Shown: positions 21,598 through 32,430 of the stretch, piece by piece | Layout: each line of letters starts with the position of its first letter | Numbering within the stretch: the stretch's first letter is position 1 | Assembly (NCBI RefSeq): GCF_001723175.1 | Contig: NC_064651.1 | Location: 434,001-498,000, forward strand | DNA from: Penicillium oxalicum | Lineage: Eukaryota; Ascomycota; Eurotiomycetes; Eurotiales; Aspergillaceae | DNA length: 64,000 bases | Direction: 5' to 3' | Made by a program: the position numbers and the translations under genes | Notes under the pieces: model-generated | The model's input: only the letters and a program-made list of their open reading frames with translations | Database searches by the model: none | Told to the model about the DNA's origin: nothing

Positions 21598-24344
21598 ATG
21601 GATTCTTCCTTGCGACCGCATGCCGGGAGCCCTGACGTGGAACTTCAGTCACAGCATCTTCCGAGCATTCCGCCAGCACACTCGAGGACGCCCCTCTCTT
21701 TGCGCTGCTGTTGTGGTCGCGGAGATTGCGCCCTGCTTGAGCACAATCAAATCGCACTCGAAGGGCTCGAGAAGGACCTCGAAACAGCTGCCAGGTTAGG
21801 TCAGGTACGTGAAGCTTGGCTCTTTGTTGATTGTTCTTTTTGTCTACCGACTACCACATTGCCCCTGGACTGCGATTTTGAGCATTTTTCCCCCCTTTAT
21901 GATTGGTACACCATGACATGGTCGGCTCCCTTGTGTAACAAAGGGCTGGCTGAGAAGTGGATGATTCGACACCTCACCTTTCTGTCATTCCGCAGCCATG
22001 GGAGGCCCAGTTACTTTTGACATCACACTCTTCCCCATTTCTCCAAAAAATCAAGGCCAGCCTCGATGAAAATATTTCGTCCTTGTCGCGCGTCATTGAT
22101 GTTGTGGTTTCTCGATGCCTCCCATGGACAATCTCTTGCAGGGGTCCCCGATTCTATCACACTGTGTCGGGGTGCGTCATGGCCACCTCCGCTTACCACG
22201 ACTTCTCTGCTTTAGCGAATACATCTAATCCTGGCCTTTCATCGCTGACCTTCGCTCTACAGGCTCTTCTCCATCGTCATGAAAGCTATATAGCTGAGGC
22301 GGAAGGAGACCGCCAACGGCTTGAAGCAAGCATCAACGTACTAGAGCTTGAGAAGCGCAAGGTACAGGAAGAGAATGCCCGCATCGTTGAGGAAAATCGA
22401 TCACTTCTCGACCAGCTCGAAAGCCTAAATAGGACGGCCTCCGAGTCAGATGACCATGTGGAGTCGCTCACACGAGCTTTGGAGTCGACACAGGCAGAGC
22501 TGCGCCGCGTCACTGTTGCTGCAGCTCGGGCCGCGGACCTTGAGGCTCAACTGGTGCTGATGGAATCGCAACAATCCCATTTAGAGGATCAGATGACGAT
22601 AGCCCAGGAAAGCGAAAAGTCTGCTATCCAGCGCTGGAAGAGCGCTCAATCCATGCTGTGTGATCTTCATGAACAGGTGGAGCGGATTGAGGCCGAAGCA
22701 CGAGAGGAGCGCGAGCAACACGAGGAGCTTATTCAAAGGCTGGAGAGAAAACGCGCTGTGGAACGCGAGTTAGATAGGGCCGCTGGGCGGCTGAAAGGTG
22801 CAGCCGCTGCTTCTGAGCTCGGCCGAAACCCCAACACACATGTCGTATCCCGCTTCGTGAAGGATATCTTGCAAGACAATGCAAACCTCCAAGTTGGGAT
22901 TATGGAGCTTCGGGAACTGCTGGAAAGCTCCAACCAGGAAGTTCAAAACCTGCGCGAACAGATCCACACGCATCAACCGCTGGCCGGTCTAGGGGAGACG
23001 GATCATGGCGGGCGTCCTCGTTGCACCACTCTCAGTGAAGAGCTCGAATCCAAGGAACATCGGGTTTCCAAGGAATTCCACATTCATCATCACTATCATA
23101 CGGCCATGTCTGGATCAAAGAAAGAAAAGGGCACGCTGAATCGGCGAGTTAAGAAGCGGCGTCCTACATTGGGCAGTCCTGCTCCCTTATACTCTACTAC
23201 CAGCAGTCAATCGCCACGCCGCCCCATGCATCGCTCACAGTCCTCTAGCTCGTCGATCAACACGATCCTCTCACACACATCAGTCTCTATACCTCCCACT
23301 TCATCTCGTCGATGGTCACACCACTCCCCTGCGACCGACTCAATGGCGAGCTCTCCACGGTCGGCCTTCCGAACATCATCTATTTTTGATCGTATGGATC
23401 GTGGCTTTGAGTCCTCTCAGCCCACTTCCCCTGAAAGCACTGTTTTCTCTTCGCCGGTGCTACGGGCGCACAATGCAAAGGGTCTCGATTTGCCAATTCG
23501 ATCGTTACCGGCCCTTGATGATCTTGATTCTGAAGGTGCTTCGTCTGCACCTCTTGGAGAGGGTTCTTCGGGGCAGTCAGGTCATTTGGGATTCTACGCA
23601 GATGCGACCCATCAATCCATACCAGAAGAGTCTGAGACTCCTCCACGATCATCACACGAAAGCACGTCGCATGATCCGGGTCTGTCCACAGAAGAAGTCT
23701 TTGCGCTTCAGTTTCCTCCTTTGCGCAAATCAAGTTCGCATGAGAGCTTGCTCTCGGTGGCGGGAATGGACATCCACACGCCCACGGATCGTCACTCTCG
23801 CATGGGGGGATGGTATCCCGGTCTGCGCATTCCGCGACGCATCGTTTCAGCCAGCACTGAACTGGCCTCTACGCCACCGGTGATTTCAGCGCCGGTAGTG
23901 ATCGCTGACCGCGCCTCTGGACCTGGCCAATCTCCGCGCTCGCTCCTTGCTTCTGTCGCCGCAGGCAGTGGTCTCTCCTTGGAAACTGGGTCTACACATT
24001 CGGCAGATAGCAACAGTACCAATTCTACCGCTACCCCAGGTCCTAGGAAATCCACTACGTTAACCAGGCGCATGGGTGGATGGGTCCTCGGCAAATGGGG
24101 CATGGCACCGCTCCCAGGCGACGCGACAGAATCAGAAAGTGAATCTTTACACCCAACAACAGAACCCACTCGATCGCCCGCTGCGCCTCCGACGGTGCCG
24201 CCGCCACGATTCCGATTTACAGGCGTGAATCAAAAGGGACCTATTTTGGGCCTGCGACCACCACCGCAAGCCCCAATCAACATTCAGCCACAGAATGTAG
24301 ACCAAGATCTTCTGCGCGAGAGTCTCGCGGAAGGTGATTTATGA
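21598..24344 (+). CDS. Conserved fungal coiled-coil protein of unknown function
   Basis: Two exons, 21598-21804 and 22263-24344, join in phase 0 to give 762 residues. Exon 1 has a Cys-rich motif (CCCGRGDCALLEHN) and EGLEKDLETAARLGQ, which continues naturally into ALLHRHESYIAEAEGDRQ at the start of exon 2. Residues about 75-310 are a long heptad-rich coiled coil. Near its end is a conserved-looking segment (VVSRFVKDILQDNANLQVGIMELRELL, about 265-292). The rest is Ser/Pro-rich and low complexity, with two RMGGW motifs (about 581 and 672) and a short acidic C-terminus. I remember similar proteins across filamentous ascomycetes without an assigned function. The coiled coil suggests a structural or scaffolding role, which is inference. 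The 458-nt intron is unusually long for this window. Confidence 0.75.
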
Positions 24345-24778
24345 TAACCCATGACCCCTCGTTTTCATAGCTCGGAGCTTCTGTCTGCAGAGAAGCTACA
24401 TGATGCCGGCCAATCAATGTCTCTTCTAATTCTTTCTCTAATTGTGCATTTGGGCTGGACTCCAATCTAGATAATTTTGGAACGAGAATGGAATCCTAAG
24501 TCTCCATTTAGCGTCTCTCACTGTCTTTTTTTCTCGCAGATACCTCACAATTACAACAAGTTTTCTATCTTTCTTTCAATTCTGAGTTCCAAACGTACCA
24601 TCAGGCATGTGTCCTCGTACTTGATTGATCCCCGCGCAACCGAATCAAGAGGTCACTGGCCTGCTTTCGAGTGGGTTGTTCTCTGCAGGAGAAATTGCTC
24701 CAAAACCCATTGCTGCGTCCCTTGCGCAGGCGGAGGCCGAGTGTATCCCTCCCAACGTAGAATAAGTATAGCGAGCCA
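24345..24778. other. Convergent 3' region
   Basis: These 434 bases separate the stop codons of the convergent coiled-coil gene (+) and efm3 (-). No gene is seen, and the space must hold both 3' UTRs. Confidence 0.6.
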
Positions 24779-26018
24779 TTATACAGCGCGCTGCGAAATT
24801 TGATAAGTGGATATTGGTATGGCGGTAGAGTGGAAGAAACCGGTTTGATCTTCCGAGTTGGTAGATTCAAAAGGCATCTCGTTGACGTCGAAATTGCTTT
24901 GCTCTGCAGGTCTTATTAGAAGCATTCATATTGACACGTCCTTTAGCACTCACCGCATCCGTCCAAAAACGTCTGGAAGGTATCCTCATTCCGCTTAGTT
25001 GCAGAGATGATGAACTGCTTGACGTGGTAATTCTCAAAAAGATCTTTGATTGTCGACAGAAGGAGAGGAATGATGTCGGTATCGTATATCTGCCCAGAAT
25101 GAACAGTCAGCTTTGTCGGGAGGATGGGTGGAGATCTTCAGTTGTACCAAATCCGCGCCTAGGGCAATATCAAAGCGCAAGTCGCCATCCTCAATCAGGT
25201 AGTTGAGATCATCGGTAATTTCCAGTGGCGAGCCCCAGTCCCAGAGTGCAGGGATAAACGGGAAGACACTGTCATCTGTACGATTGAGTGCTATACATTT
25301 GTGCATGTTCGAAATGAGGGCAGGCTCCCGATCACTCGATACCACGGCGCGGACACCTAGATGCCTGGCGCAAAAGAGAGACAGGAATCCCGTCCCTGCA
25401 CCGAGTTCGATCACCCGCTTCCCTCTGACAAGTTTCTCTCCTTCGGGCGTGGCAAGAAAGGAACCAAGGTGAAGTGCAGCTTCCCAGGTGCGATTGCCAG
25501 TCGTTCCGCCAGAGAGAATTAATCCACGCGACTCGATGGTCACCACCTCACGGATCGCGGAGTCTGTGGGCTGAAATGGAGCAGTGTATTTGACGCATGA
25601 AAGCTGACGGGCCAATTCAATGGCATTTGGCTTGGGCTGCGCAAGAAGAGTGCCTAGAGCTTCCATTAAATTATCATTAAGTTCCTTTACTCGGTCAGCT
25701 GCATTGATTCGACTGAAGCATCCTAATGAGATGGAGAATTCAAGTAAATAACAAAAATGGCAAGAGAGTCACACTGGACCAACATACATCTTCATCAGGA
25801 TTTTTAATTGATTCTTCGATTCGTGCAGTTATCAGTTTCAGTACTCGCGTGCGGTAGGCCGCGGGTGGAAGTGTGGAGAGAGCCTCATCGAACATGCGCT
25901 CATAGAGAGCTTGTTGTACAGCAGGTCGCAGCAAAACATCTCCAGATGGAACATCAAGATCACGCGGCTCCACAAATTGGAAATATTGCGCCTCTAGCTT
26001 GCTCAGTTCGTCCACCAT
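24779..26018 (-). CDS. efm3: FAM86/Efm3-type protein-lysine methyltransferase
   Basis: Four exons on the minus strand (26018-25788, 25684-25148, 25089-24954, 24903-24779) encode 342 residues. The N-terminal exon (about 1-77) is the FAM86-type leader (LRPAVQQALYERMFDEAL). The catalytic part contains GGTTGNRTWEAAL (about 136-148), the SAM-binding motif I VIELGAGTGF (168-177) and an acidic loop SSDREPALISNM. DIALGADL is followed by IYDTDIIPLLL across the second intron. The last exon ends in STYQISQRAV. Efm3 (human FAM86A/EEF2KMT) methylates a lysine of elongation factor 2 in the cytosol. The first intron is the least certain junction: the acceptor at 25685 follows a good branch site (gctgac) by only about 10 bases. 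Divergent from rps24. Confidence 0.83.
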
Positions 26019-26275
26019 CGTGCAGTACTGAATCGAATGATCCGAAATTCCACAAACGGGTAAATCTACAGCTCCACTTCGGCGCGCGCGATGCTCTTAT
26101 CGATAAGCCGATAACTCCCCAAGTCATCTGACTTTCCAGAAGCCGGACTGCTGACATCAGCTAATTTCTTCCCAATAAGGTTAGCGTCGAGTCTTAGCCG
26201 AGACCACCGCACGAAAATTGAAAGTCATTGACCTCTCCACGACTCCTCTCCTCGCATCACCACGACACCACCAAA
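26019..26275. promoter_or_regulatory. Divergent promoter of efm3 and rps24
   Basis: Only 257 bases separate the two start codons. The region contains a 12-bp perfect palindrome, CTTATCGATAAG (26096-26107), which holds two inverted GATA cores, and a further cGATAAc at about 26109-26115. The right part is CT- and CA-rich, ending in accaccaaaATG, typical of a highly expressed ribosomal-protein leader. Whether GATA factors act here is inference. Confidence 0.55.
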
Positions 26276-27128
26276 ATGGCCGACACTCCCGTTACCCTGC
26301 GGACTCGCAAGTTCATTCGCAACCCCCTGCTTGCCCGCAAGCAGATGGTCGTGTAAGCAATCCACCATTTTGTACGATTTCCTCTGTGCTCGGATCGGAA
26401 GCGGATGTGTTTTCGACATTTCAAAGGATTCTGTGCGGATGCTTTTTATTCGGATCACAAACTTGCGGATATCTCCCCATCGCCACTGCGACATATTTGC
26501 GACCTGCGGCTTTCCGTCGAGATTAGCAGTGAAAATGGAGAACATTGGCGCGGAATCCTTCGACGATGAACTTGTCCAGCATTCGCGATCGAGAGCACAG
26601 AGTTTTCCTCTGTCGAAATTTCCCGCTAACACTGGCGTTTCTGTCTTCCAGGGATGTCCTCCACCCCAACCGCCCCAACGTCTCCAAGGATGAGCTCCGC
26701 GAGAAGTTGGCCGACCTGTACAAGTCCAACAAGGACCAGGTCTCCGTCTTCGGTTTCCGCACCCAGTACGGTGGTGGCAAGTCCACTGGATTCGCTCTGG
26801 TCTACGACTCCGCCGAGGCCCTGAAGAAGTTCGAGCCCGCCTACCGTCTGGTCCGCATTGGTGCCGCCACCAAGGTCGAGAAGGCTTCCCGCCAGCAGCG
26901 TACGTTTCACACCACTATTGCGATTTTGCTCTTTTTACCACGCCCCCCGTGACACCGACGGGGTAGGGTCTCCGTCTCTCGCACAGAGATGGATTGACCA
27001 GGCACTCGGATCCTGTATATTGATCCCATGAAACTGACCCCTTCCCCACAGGCAAGCAACGCAAGAACCGCTCCAAGAAGTTCCGCGGTACTGCCAAGAC
27101 CAAGGGTCCCAAGAAGAGCAAGGACTAA
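26276..27128 (+). CDS. rps24: 40S ribosomal protein eS24
   Basis: Three exons (26276-26352, 26652-26899, 27052-27128) encode 133 residues, the usual eS24 length. The product starts [23 protein letters not shown], continues through [20 protein letters not shown] and [20 protein letters not shown], and ends in a Lys/Arg-rich tail ([17 protein letters not shown]). eS24 is a structural protein of the small ribosomal subunit that acts in pre-rRNA processing. Codon use is strongly C-ending, as expected for high expression. The first intron is long (299 nt), a common trait of fungal ribosomal-protein genes. Confidence 0.97.
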
Positions 27129-30100
27129 GCGTCTCACTCCACCATATGAATTATGCTTGGATGCAACGTTTAGTGGCCTGGTGGCTGAGGCCTGTTTCCG
27201 GTTCCTTTGCATCTGCATTTGTCCGCAACAGGTTGTGGTGCGATGTATGAGAGAAATGGAAGGAGGAATGGCATTTTACCCTCCAGCATGGAAGCTATCT
27301 CCTCAAAAATTCAAAATGACTTCATACCATGACGATTACATCTTTTTTTTTCACAAAAAGCACGCGGGTCGTGGGTTCTCTCAGCCTGAATATCATGCCC
27401 ATAAATAATGCTCTTTGATCAGAAATTGCACTTTGTACCTCGGTCCCAGGCTTCCATTTCCAGTAATATCATCGGCCAGGCAAGAAGACTACCTATGTCC
27501 CGTCAGGCTTGGCAGTTGCCTCAGTCATGAACACTTTGCTGGTTCAGGGCATCAGACCTGACTCTTATTCCTCTATGATCCACCAACTAAGATGAAACTC
27601 GGTGCCCATGACCCCATGACAGTCGATCTTGTCATCTCGGCGAAAAGGAAAATTCTCCTGTGTCTCCATACCTGGTGGTGGGTCAATCTGTCTCCACTCA
27701 CCTCACTTTAAACCCTGGTCCTATATGCCACCCTCACATCACTACCGGGATAATCGGCTTTCCTCTTAACTTCGTTGCCTGGCCGTAGACGTTTTTCTGT
27801 GACACCAGACCGTTTATTCTCCTGGGCCACTTGTGTCAAGTGCACTCGACGCATCACAACTGCACCATGCATCACACCTGAATTGACGACCTCGTTAATT
27901 AAAATTGGATATTCCCATTCTCAATGCCAATCGGAAGCCTCTCTCATTCCGCCCATACCTCAGCGTTTTACTGTCACACACTGCATTACTCTAAGCCTGT
28001 GGTTGTTGTAGCCATGCAAAAGCCTCCGATATGCGTTATCTATCTATAGGTATAGACGCTCGACGGGTACCCTGACACGATCAATCATGTCGTACTGTAT
28101 ACCCCGGACTATTATTCCTGAAAGATCAAACTCACCCAGGCGGATGGACCTTTTGTGGAGCTGGCCGTCGATAGTACCGAGGCACTGACGCTCAATATCT
28201 TGTGACGAGATGACGAGATTTCTCAGATCCATTCTACTTAGTGCACTACCTCTACCTATCAAGTGATCCCTACACGTTGGAGGGTCCATGAACTGTACTA
28301 CTAAGGGATGCGTTGCACGCGTAGTATTCTGATCATCTATCGACCTCCTAATTCTAGTAAAAGAGGTGGAACAGAGCAAAATTAAATGTATATCTTGACA
28401 TACCGTCCCGGTTTACATCCATGCAAAGATAGCACATACTGAGCTCTAGAAATCATGTCTCAACTCCTTCTCGCCCATCCAAACCGATCCTATCCTCCGC
28501 AGAGAACCTTTGCGTGACATAAGTTTACAGATAAATAGCTGGACACACCAAAGGTTACTCCCGAAAAGTACTGCTTAATGCTAGCACCCACAAATACCTA
28601 AGAACAACATAAACACATGTATTTTAAAACCACAAAAGGTCTATCTGTCAACAAGGTTAGTACAATAGACATATCAAAACTTATCGATCAGAGCAGAAGC
28701 AATACGGAGAGACCCTGATAGATCATCCACGCTACACAGCCTGCAGTCGATCCATGTCAAGCAAGAATTATCTATTTATCTCCTGCAAATCTCTGGAGGT
28801 CGAGGCTTGCGGTTACACCCGTAACTGTAACTAAATTGGAGAGAGGGGGGGGGGGGGGGGGGGGGACGGCCTCAACTTGATTACACGAAGGCGCCGCCGG
28901 GCATGGAGCGGGGCACGTCCTCCTCACGTTTTTTATTCTAAAATATTTTCCTTATTTGTTTTTTGGGCTTGGTAGGGGAAAGAAAGTTTGAGCCTTTGTG
29001 TATTCTTATGCTGTTTTTTTCTTTCTTTCTTTTACACAGCCGGAGGCTTAAGTCCTGTTTCGGAAAGTAGACGGTCCTAGGGGTTTTTTTGTGGTGATGA
29101 TGAGGAGATCGCGATAAGGGTTGAGGACAGGTGTTATGCAGGTGTCTCGATGTAGTAAATTGGTATGATCATGGGGAGGAGTGCTTGGTGTAATGGATCT
29201 TTTCTTCGGAGGAGTCGGATCTTGAGGTGGAAGGGTTGGTCTATGTTACTGGGTGATTATTTTGTTATTAGACTTATGGATGAGTCTCCCATTCTCTGAT
29301 ATTAAGTGAAAAAGGAGGAGGAGGAGGAGAAAGGACGAGTGCCTCGATTGTAGTCAGCTGTGTCGTGCTTCCTGTGTGCGTGTATGTTGAAATAGAGGAG
29401 CGACCGTTGTGTGTAACCTCAAAGGCAACTCTCACAAGTTAAGACGGGATACTAGAGACATCCTGATGACTGCTGGAAGGGCAAATTCTCAAGGGCTCTG
29501 TTGCAAAGTCCTTCTTGTCCCAGCAGGACAGGGATTTGAATAGTTGGTTGTCTAGAGACCTGACAGTAGTCTGTTCACCGACTGAGAATAGGGATTGAAT
29601 AGAGAGAAGGTGAGCAGCCCGAGTCTTGAACCTCTCTTACATTCCATCAGAGGTGAAACACGAGACGAGGGAGACGAATGAACGAGCTGTTGGGGAAAAC
29701 TCTTCGAGTTGATTTTGTGGAGTGAGTCTTATCAAATTGATCTTTCGAGAATGAAAAGAAACAACTTAGACTTGATGCTCGACCATGTTCAACAGGCTAA
29801 TTTAGTATCAAGATGGAAATATCTTACCGTATGTTGACACAGACGGAGGTAATCAGTGAAAAGGCGAGACTATAACACGGAGGTGGCCGGGTCTGAAGCA
29901 GGGCTTCAGGGTAAATTCATGCGGATTCAGGATATCTTAACGTATTCTTGAAACGTCAACAGAAGGCATGTAGTGCTTTTGCTTACAGAAAATGAATCGA
30001 CCAGACTCTGCAATTAATTGGTAAGGCTAGAAACAAAAGTCATTGCAGAAAGCCACACAAGATAGGAAAGCCACACGAGAGAGAAACCAAGAAAAGAAGA

Positions 30101-30690
30101 AATCAAAGACGTTGCATGTATGCCAAAAAAAAGCCAATCAAGCTAAGACAATAGAGGAGTCATGATTAAGACAGAAAAAAACAAGTGTCCGACATGCTTG
30201 CAACACAAAAAGGTATCAACACAAAATTCAAGTTCAAATATGATCAGATCAGGCACCACGGAGAGTTCTTTTTTTGGTTTAGCATTTGGCAGATTAGAGT
30301 TTGTCATTTCCCCAAGATCCCACAGGAAGAAAGGCAGATGTGCAAGGAAAAATTGTGGTGTCATCTTCACAAAGTAGGCACTGATAAACAGAAGTTGATG
30401 CTTCCGGTCGACGTGGAGAGAGCGTAGGAATTCTTGTCCTGCGGTGTCTCTGAAGGTGATAGAGCAGGGTCTAATGGAGAATTTGGTGATCATGTATTGA
30501 GCAGACGGTGTCGACGGTGTGGATGTAAGGTGAACGGCGGAGAGAGAACGGACATGCTTCGACAAGCTTGAGAGGCCTTTGTATCACCCCCTGCAAGTTG
30601 AAGAGTTCTAGTCTCGGTTGGTGTGAGATGGAAAGTGCACACATCAATCTACTCTTCTTGATCACCCGGTGGGATGACTCCAGCACTCCC
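27129..30690. other. 3.6 kb gene-free stretch
   Basis: No supported coding gene between rps24 and the Zn2Cys6 factor; because those genes point at each other, both 3' ends lie here. It contains a 21-base G tract (28845-28865), a GGA-rich patch at about 29311-29332 and purine-rich runs at about 30060-30180. The open frames present (for example 28044-28379 minus and 30143-30565 minus) have no recognisable motif. This is long for a convergent interval in a compact fungal genome, so a non-coding transcript or a decayed gene is possible but not shown. Confidence 0.45.
28845..28865. repeat. 21-base G homopolymer
   Basis: An uninterrupted G tract of 21 bases as given in this sequence, preceded by gaga. 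Homopolymer length is error-prone in sequencing, so the count should be read as approximate. Two similar tracts occur at 32944-32963 and 62925-62945. Confidence 0.9.
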
Positions 30691-32430
30691 TTAGTAACCA
30701 CTCTGACCACCTAAAGGCGAAACAGGGGCTCGATGAATCCCTTCCACGACCGCATGGTGGTATTCGGACATTTCACCACTAAGTATGCCAAGTGTGTAAG
30801 GTGAGTGGGAAAGATGTGAGTGGCGAGGGGGGGCGTACTTGAATCCACCATTCATCAGGGTGACCGACCCTGCGTTGCGGATGTCACCAGCACGAGTGCA
30901 TTTCTCACTGGTGGTGTAATGATAGAGGCCAGGAGCACCGTCATCTGAAAGCCCAGCAATGCGTTGTGCAGTAGACGGTTTCTCTAGGTAAGCTTCATGA
31001 CTAGGGGAGTGTTCAGCGTGAGTGGACATGGCTGGACCAGGCCATGTGCTTGATGGTAGGATGGCGCGACCGTCTCCTGAATTTTCGATCGCCTGTACCG
31101 GGTAGGATGCACTAGGCATGCTTGAGCAGGCTGTAGTTGGTAGAGCCAAAGTAGAGGAAATCAGTTCCTCTGTCGTGATGGGCATTGAGAGGCTTGAAAA
31201 GACGGAGGTTGAGTTGGGAGAGGTATCTGGGCCGCTCGAGGCTGAGGAAGCACTGTTACTGAAAAGAACATTGCTTGCGGCAGTAATGATGGGGCTACGA
31301 GAGTCTTGACACAACACGGAGCGTGGACTCCAGTAGGCATTTCTCTCCTCTGCTGAAAGCGACGAGCTTGGTGTCAGCTCTGGAGGGAAGGCCAGACCCG
31401 GCAATCCGCTCGGGGGCTGTTGATTGAGACCATTTGGCGTTGGAAGCGTTCTGTCTTGTGCAGTGAGCTCTGCTGATGAACCTTCTGCCATTGCTGCAGT
31501 GACGGGCAGTGAAGCTTCTGAAGATGGAAGAATGTGACTGGGGATCAGGTATGAAAACGCAGACTGGGCCATGGAGTTGCTTGTCTCAGGATCGGGATAG
31601 ATGGTGCTATGACTGGGTCTGCTTAGCCCCAGCACAGATTCCCATCCCTTCGAGGTCCAGGCGGACGTCGTGTAATCAAAAAGATTGCTGGAAGAGCCGT
31701 AACCCGGCTGGACATATGCCGGTGACTGGCTGTATGTGGAGGACTGGCTATCCTCACACTGCGAAGACTCCATGGCCATGGCCGGACGGTCAGAGAAGGC
31801 CGGGCTGTCACTTGCACTAAACTCGTAGTCATCGGCCCCACCACGGAGCTGAAGTGCGTTTGCACCACAAAGCAGTGAAGACTTGCTTGTTGTGCTAGTC
31901 GTGTAGATGCCCCCGGACCCTGGAGGAGGATACGGCCAGTTGCTGGCTTTGGGCGTGAGTTTCAAGGAGTTGACCTTATCAGACCAATTTCATTAGAACA
32001 GGAGACAGCTTCATGGCACTCAAAACAAAATCGAAAACAAAATCGGTGAGACTCTATATAGTTGATACACTTACTCGTAGGAACTGGCAGTCCGTATTTC
32101 CAGCACTTCGGCAGTTAGAGCAGCCCTGGCCATCGCCAGAGTCTCCGCTACACTTGATTTTTCTCCGTCGGCATCGACCACACTGTTGCCATGTAATGTC
32201 AGTGAGAATATATCCATAAACCAACCATTAATAGAAATCTTTGATCTGGGATCGCTTACAGCCACGGGGACTCGTCTGCGGTGGGAGTTGCGCATCTTGC
32301 CTTCGAACTCTGTGGTTTGACTCAGCTCGTGATGATGGTGCAAGCTTCGTAAAGATCGGGGCATTGCAAGTGAACAGTCCCGTCGGGATGACCCAAAATA
32401 GACAGGCTTCTCTGAATAGAAGGCAGTCAT
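30691..32430 (-). CDS. Zn(II)2Cys6 fungal transcription factor
   Basis: Three exons on the minus strand (32430-32260, 32182-32075, 31974-30691) join in phase 0 to encode 520 residues. Exon 1 is a 57-residue leader ending in RRRVPVA. Exon 2 is almost exactly the zinc cluster, with cysteines at 58, 61, 68, 78, 81 and 89 (C-x2-C-x6-C-x9-C-x2-C-x7-C) and the basic RRRKIK typical of DNA-contacting loops. Exon 3 starts VNSLKLTPKASNWPYPPPG and is otherwise Ser/Thr/Pro-rich, ending in a conserved-looking block (YTTSEKCTRAGD, then SVTLMNGGFKYAPPRHSHLSHSPYTL). No classical fungal TF middle homology region is visible. This class binds CGG-containing sites as a nuclear regulator. The target pathway is unknown. 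It has about 4.1 kb of upstream DNA before the divergent cyp6 gene. Confidence 0.85.
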
